This document shows, piece after piece, positions 60,068-64,000 of a DNA stretch of 64,000 bases. The translations under genes and the position numbers were made by a program. Within the stretch, counting starts at the first letter, position 1; every line of letters starts with the position of its first letter. Source of the DNA: VRUE01 sp963728365 (lineage in GTDB: Bacteria > Actinomycetota > Thermoleophilia > Solirubrobacterales > 70-9); NCBI GenBank assembly GCA_963728365.1, contig CAVSJI010000003.1, positions 248,001 to 312,000 on the forward strand, written 5' to 3'. The notes beneath the pieces are model-generated. The model was not told where the DNA came from. It searched no databases and saw only the letters and a program-made list of their open reading frames with translations.

Positions 60068-62452
60068 GTGCGCAACCCGATGAGAAGGCGCCGCCTGCTG
60101 GGGGGCGGCGCCTGCCTGCTCGTCTCACTCCTCTTGGGAGCGGGCCAGGCCCAGGCCTCAGGCCCGCCCCTGGCCGGTCAGCTCTGGGCCTCCCAGGTCG
60201 ACTCGCGCTCGGTCACCCTCTCGGCCGAAGTCGACCCCAACGGCTACCTCACCGGCGGGCGCTTCGAATACACCCCGAAGGCGACCTATGAAGCCAAAGG
60301 CTTCACCGGCGCCTCGCAGGTGATCGTCAAAGTGATCGGCACCGAAGAAGGGATGATCCCGGTCAACTTCCCGACCGTCTCGGGGCTTGCCTCCGACACC
60401 ACCTACTACTACCGGCTCGTGCTCAGCAACAGCCATGGCTCGCTGACCACACCCTCCTCGGCGCCCTACCCCTTCTTCGTCACCTCCCCGGCCTCGGGCG
60501 GGGCCTTGCTCGCCGACGGGCGCGGCTGGGAGATGGTCAGCCCGGCCGATAAGAACGGCGGCGGCGTCGCCTTCCCCGAAGCGCTCGCAAAGGGCGGCGT
60601 CCTGCAGGGCGCCGCCCAGGGCTCGATGGCCACCTACTCCTCGGCCTCCTCCTTCGCCGGGGGGCAGGGAGCGCCACCGGCCTCCCAGTACCTCGCCAGG
60701 CGCAGCTCGGGAGGCTGGTCGACCGAGAACCTCAGCGTGCCGATCTTCTCGGGCTCCTATGACATCGCCGAGGGCGGCTCGCCCTACCGCCTGTTCTCCA
60801 CCGACCTCGCCCGCGGCCTCATGCTGAACGGCAAGGGCTGTCGGGGGGAAGCCGAAGGCTGCCCGGTGCCCAACCCGACCCTGGCGGGCACCGACGCCCC
60901 GGCGGGCTATCAGGACTACTACCTGCGCACGAGCGCCACGGGTGGCTTCGAGGCATTGCTGGGCCCCACCGAGACCGGGCTCTCGGGGCAGAGCGCCTCG
61001 GCCTTCGAAGTCACGCTCGCCGGCGCCTCGGAGGACCTCACCCACGCGGTGCTCTCCAGCTGCGCGAAGCTGAGCGCGAGCGCCAGCAACGGCTGCGGAG
61101 CCGAAGAAGCCAACCTCTATGAGTGGTCCACGGGAGGCGGCGCGCTCAAACAGCTGAACGCCTCCCCCGGCGCGACCCTCGCCGCCCAGGGCGCGGGCGC
61201 GGTCTCATCCGAAGGCGCCCGCGTCTACCTCTACGAAGGCGCCAACCTCTTCGTGCGCGACGGCGCGACCCTGAAGCAGGCCGACGCCGGCGCGGGGGGA
61301 GGCGGAACCTTCCAGCTCGCCTCCACCGACGGCCAGCTCGCCTACCTGAGCAAGGCAAACGACCTCTACCGCTACAACGCCACCGCCAACACGGCGACCA
61401 AGCTGACCTCCTCCGCCGACGTGCAGGGCGTGCTCGGCGCGGCCAGCAACGGAGCGAGCCTCTACTACCTGCGCACCGGCGGCCTCTACCGCTGCCCGGC
61501 GGCCAACAGCGCAGCCGCCAACGGCTGCGATTCCGCGACGAAGATCGCCGAGGCGGCCGATCCAAGCGACTACCCGCCGGCCAGCGGCACCTCGCGGGTC
61601 TCCGCGGACGGCACGAAGCTGCTCTTCGAGTCAACGACTCCCCTCGAAGACCGCTACGGGCACACCTACGACAACACCGACCTGGCCACGGGGGAAGCGG
61701 ACACCGAGCTCTACCTCTACGAATCGACCGCGGGCCTCACCTGCGTCTCCTGCAACCCGACCAACGGCCGTCCGACCGGCCCCTCGAGCATCCCCGGGGC
61801 GGTGGCCAACGGCGCGGGCCCCACAGCCACCCTCTCCTATAAGCCCCGCGTCCTTCTCGACGGCGGCCGCCGCGTCTTCTTCGACTCCGCCGATGCGATC
61901 TCCCCCTCCGACACCAACACCCAGGGCGCCTCGGGCAAAGGCGTCGCCGACGCCTATCAGTGGGAGGCCCAAGGCGAGGGTTCCTGCGCGAGGGCAACGG
62001 GCTGCACATCGCTCCTCTCCTCCGGCAGAGACGCCGCGCCCTCGCGCTTCGCCGACGCCTCCGCCGAGGGCGCCGACGCCTTCTTCCTGACCGGCGCCTC
62101 GCTGGTCGGCTCGGACCCCGGCGCGATCGACCTCTATGACGCCCGGGTCGGCGGCGGCTTCCCGGAAGCGCCGGGGCCGCTCGCCTGCGAGGGCGACGCC
62201 TGCCAGGTCTTGCCCCCCGAACCCACCGAGCCGACCCTGACCACGCTGCTCTCCGGCCCGGGCAACCCCGCGGTCCACTACACCCGCTACGGCTTCAAGG
62301 CCACCAAGCGCTGCCCCAAGGGCAAGGTGCCAAAGACGGTGAAGACCAAGAAGGGCAAGAAGGTGAAGCGCTGCGTGAAGAAGCGCTCCAAGCGCCACCC
62401 GAAGCGACACCACCGCCGCGGGGCGCGCCGTCATAAGGGGAACAGACGATGA
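60068..62452 (+). CDS. Large secreted TolB-like propeller protein with fibronectin-like domain
   Basis: The 794-residue protein starts with GTG 60068. The signal peptide is residues 5-31 (RRLLGGGACLLVSLLLGAGQ). Residues 35-140 are fibronectin type III-like (SRSVTLSAEVDPNGYLTGGR, then LASDTTYYYRLVLSN). Propeller-like repeats (SADGTKLLFESTTPL, DGGRRVFFDSADAI) fill 150-720. The end repeats the pattern RCPKGKVPKTVKTKKGKKVK, then RCV and a Lys/Arg/His tail, as in the protein at 51644. It is the second propeller of a paired arrangement, overlapping the next gene by ATGA. Confidence 0.8.
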   Translation: MRNPMRRRRLLGGGACLLVSLLLGAGQAQASGPPLAGQLWASQVDSRSVTLSAEVDPNGYLTGGRFEYTPKATYEAKGFTGASQVIVKVIGTEEGMIPVNFPTVSGLASDTTYYYRLVLSNSHGSLTTPSSAPYPFFVTSPASGGALLADGRGWEMVSPADKNGGGVAFPEALAKGGVLQGAAQGSMATYSSASSFAGGQGAPPASQYLARRSSGGWSTENLSVPIFSGSYDIAEGGSPYRLFSTDLARGLMLNGKGCRGEAEGCPVPNPTLAGTDAPAGYQDYYLRTSATGGFEALLGPTETGLSGQSASAFEVTLAGASEDLTHAVLSSCAKLSASASNGCGAEEANLYEWSTGGGALKQLNASPGATLAAQGAGAVSSEGARVYLYEGANLFVRDGATLKQADAGAGGGGTFQLASTDGQLAYLSKANDLYRYNATANTATKLTSSADVQGVLGAASNGASLYYLRTGGLYRCPAANSAAANGCDSATKIAEAADPSDYPPASGTSRVSADGTKLLFESTTPLEDRYGHTYDNTDLATGEADTELYLYESTAGLTCVSCNPTNGRPTGPSSIPGAVANGAGPTATLSYKPRVLLDGGRRVFFDSADAISPSDTNTQGASGKGVADAYQWEAQGEGSCARATGCTSLLSSGRDAAPSRFADASAEGADAFFLTGASLVGSDPGAIDLYDARVGGGFPEAPGPLACEGDACQVLPPEPTEPTLTTLLSGPGNPAVHYTRYGFKATKRCPKGKVPKTVKTKKGKKVKRCVKKRSKRHPKRHHRRGARRHKGNRR

Positions 62453-64000
62453 AGCGACTGCTCACGACAACCGCCCTCACGCTTGTCTTTGCAGCGGCAC
62501 TCGCCCCCGCCGCCCAGGGTGCTTTCGGCTTCAAGTCAGGCAAAGAAGGCTTCTCGGTCGCGGTCCGCACCGAAGACGGCAAACCCTCCTTCGCGGCGGG
62601 CTCTCACCCCTCGGAGTGGTCGGTTCACCTCGGCTTCAAGCAGGTCGGCGAATTCCCCGACGGGGACCTGCGCGACCTGAAGCTCACGACCCCGCAGGGG
62701 ATGCTGCTCAACCCGACCTTCCAGGGATCGCCGGCGGCCGACCTGGTGCGCTGCAGCGCGGTGGACTTCCAAACGCCCAGGCAGTCCCCCTATGAAACCA
62801 GCCTCTCGGGCGAGAGCTGCCCCCTATACACCCAGGTCGGCACGATCGAGGTGAAGACCTCCCTGGGGGGAGGGATCACCCGCCGCTTCGGCCTCTTCAA
62901 CCTGAAGGCGCCGCCGGGGGTCCCCGCCCAGCTCGGCGCCTCGCCCTTCGGATCGCCGGTGGTCTTCGACGTCGGCCTCGACCCAGACCCCCAGGGCCGC
63001 TACACCCTCTCCCTGCAAGCAAAGGACTTCTCCCAGGCGCTCGACGTGGAGGGGATCGACCTCCACCTCTGGGGGGTGCCCTGGGGCTACTCGCACGACC
63101 CCGAACGCGGTGACTGCCTGAACGAGGCCAACCCGGCCGCCTATCACGGCGAACTGCACGAAACCGAAATCGTCGAAGAAAGAGAAGTCTTCGTCCCCGC
63201 CACCTGCGGGGTCGGCCCGCCCGGGGAATACCCGCCCAAAGCCTTCCTCACCCTGCCGGTCGAGTGCTCGGCCTCGCTCTCCTTCGCCGCCACGGCAAGC
63301 GCCTGGCAGCAGCCGGCGGTGGTCAGCGCCAGCGCCGCCAACCTCAACACGATCGGTCAGCCGGTCGGGCTGACCGCCTGCTCCTCGCTTCCCTTCACCC
63401 CGCTGCCGCTGGGCTTTCTCAACACGACCAAGGCCTCGACCTCCTCGGGCTATGACTTCCGCCTCACCTCAAGCCAGGAAGGCCTGGTCGAACCGAACCA
63501 GCTGATCCCCTCCCCGGCGAGGCGAGTCGTGGTCCACCTGCCATCGGGGGTGACCGTCAACCCCTCGGTCGGCGCCGGGCTGATCGGCTGCACCCCGTCC
63601 CAGTACGCCGCCGAGACCCCCTTCAACGGCCAGGGCGCCGCCTGCCCCAACGGCGCGAAGATCGGCGACTTCATCGTCCAGTCCCCGCTCTTCGAAGCGG
63701 TCTCGGGCCGCGAATACTTCGAAGGGGCGATCTACCTGGCCCAGCCGAGGGACAACCCCTTCGGCTCATTGGTCGCCGTCTACCTCGTCGCCAAGCTGCC
63801 GGGGCGCGGGATGATGGTCAAGCTGGCCGGCAAGATCGACCCGAACCCCGCAGACGGCACGATCAGCGCCACCTTCGAGGGCCTCCCCGAGCTCCCCTAC
63901 ACCGACCTGCAGCTGAACTTCAGAACCGGCCAGCGCGCCTTCCTGATCAGCCCGCCCGCCTGCGGGCAGGCGATCACCACCACCGAGATGACCCCCTGGT
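62449..64000 (+). CDS. Large secreted protein related to the 56765 gene (3' end missing)
   Basis: This is the first 517 codons of a protein that leaves the window. It has a signal peptide (LLTTTALTLVFAAALAPAAQ). TTPQGMLLNPTFQGSPAADL, GCTPSQYAAETPFNGQGAAC and AIYLAQPRDNPFGSLVAVYL mirror motifs in the 56765 protein, so the two are paralogues. ATG 62449 overlaps the stop of the propeller gene. The gene pair propeller plus DUF11-like protein is thus present twice in tandem. Confidence 0.8.
   Translation, partial: MKRLLTTTALTLVFAAALAPAAQGAFGFKSGKEGFSVAVRTEDGKPSFAAGSHPSEWSVHLGFKQVGEFPDGDLRDLKLTTPQGMLLNPTFQGSPAADLVRCSAVDFQTPRQSPYETSLSGESCPLYTQVGTIEVKTSLGGGITRRFGLFNLKAPPGVPAQLGASPFGSPVVFDVGLDPDPQGRYTLSLQAKDFSQALDVEGIDLHLWGVPWGYSHDPERGDCLNEANPAAYHGELHETEIVEEREVFVPATCGVGPPGEYPPKAFLTLPVECSASLSFAATASAWQQPAVVSASAANLNTIGQPVGLTACSSLPFTPLPLGFLNTTKASTSSGYDFRLTSSQEGLVEPNQLIPSPARRVVVHLPSGVTVNPSVGAGLIGCTPSQYAAETPFNGQGAACPNGAKIGDFIVQSPLFEAVSGREYFEGAIYLAQPRDNPFGSLVAVYLVAKLPGRGMMVKLAGKIDPNPADGTISATFEGLPELPYTDLQLNFRTGQRAFLISPPACGQAITTTEMTPW

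Overview
The window is GC-rich actinobacterial chromosome, most likely class Thermoleophilia, order Solirubrobacterales. This placement is inferred from gene content and was not tested by a search. Supporting content: a CysO/CysM/Mec cysteine pathway beside an E1-like enzyme, a SufBCDSU set with an Rrf2 regulator, a MarP-type membrane protease, a wax ester synthase/DGAT, actinobacterial-style AddAB, and a run of very large secreted proteins with polybasic tails. No tRNA, rRNA or CRISPR array was seen.

Layout. 1-3.8 kb: 5' part of a penicillin-binding protein, a MarP-like protease, an HxlR regulator and xseAB. 3.8-10.2 kb: addA and addB on the minus strand, carrying three apparent single-base frameshifts. 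10.3-12.1 kb: small genes, a HAD hydrolase and a DUF59/MIP18 iron-sulfur assembly factor. 12.1-19.7 kb: a genomic island integrated at the 3' end of the DUF59 gene and bounded by a near-perfect 37-38-bp direct repeat (attL 12108-12145, attR 19689-19725). It carries a tyrosine integrase and an excisionase-like gene, a GHKL ATPase/STAS-like pair, a ubiquitin-like/E2-like/JAB-E1 operon, a membrane-anchored HEPN-like protein, relaxase and XRE remnants, an XRE regulator and an MscL-like channel. 19.7-27 kb: secreted trypsin-like protease, FxsA, WS/DGAT, IspH, a redox-dead DipZ-like protein and a cupredoxin/membrane pair. 27-34 kb: the Suf system in two minus-strand blocks (Rieske-sufB-sufD and rrf2-sufC-sufS-sufU) separated by a plus-strand VOC gene. 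34-36.5 kb: a NarL-type two-component system and HtpX. 36.6-39.8 kb: rhodanese-E1, CysO, CysM, Mec and DUF2007. 39.9-47.7 kb: a peptidase-like protein, DUF1802, hydantoinase HyuAB, NadB, a coiled-coil protein and a toxin-antitoxin-like nucleotidyltransferase pair. 47.7-51.4 kb: a glycosyltransferase and four TetR regulators. 51.6-64 kb: two translation-coupled pairs of giant secreted proteins, the last running off the edge.

Two things stand out. The island combines all parts of a bacterial ubiquitin-like modification pathway with regulatory and HEPN genes and looks like a mobile defence-type locus. Outside it, the chromosome carries many dispersed palindromes: four families repeat within the window (B x2, C x2, D x3, E x3, with conserved loops or cores), and three more are single copies. 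One family D copy lies in frame inside hyuB. None of these families was found in the island or in the surface-protein cluster.

Genes that probably work together: the rhodanese-E1 gene and cysM share a 19-bp promoter/operator sequence and form, with cysO and mec, a sulfur-carrier route to cysteine. The two Suf blocks build iron-sulfur clusters used by IspH, AddB and the Rieske protein.
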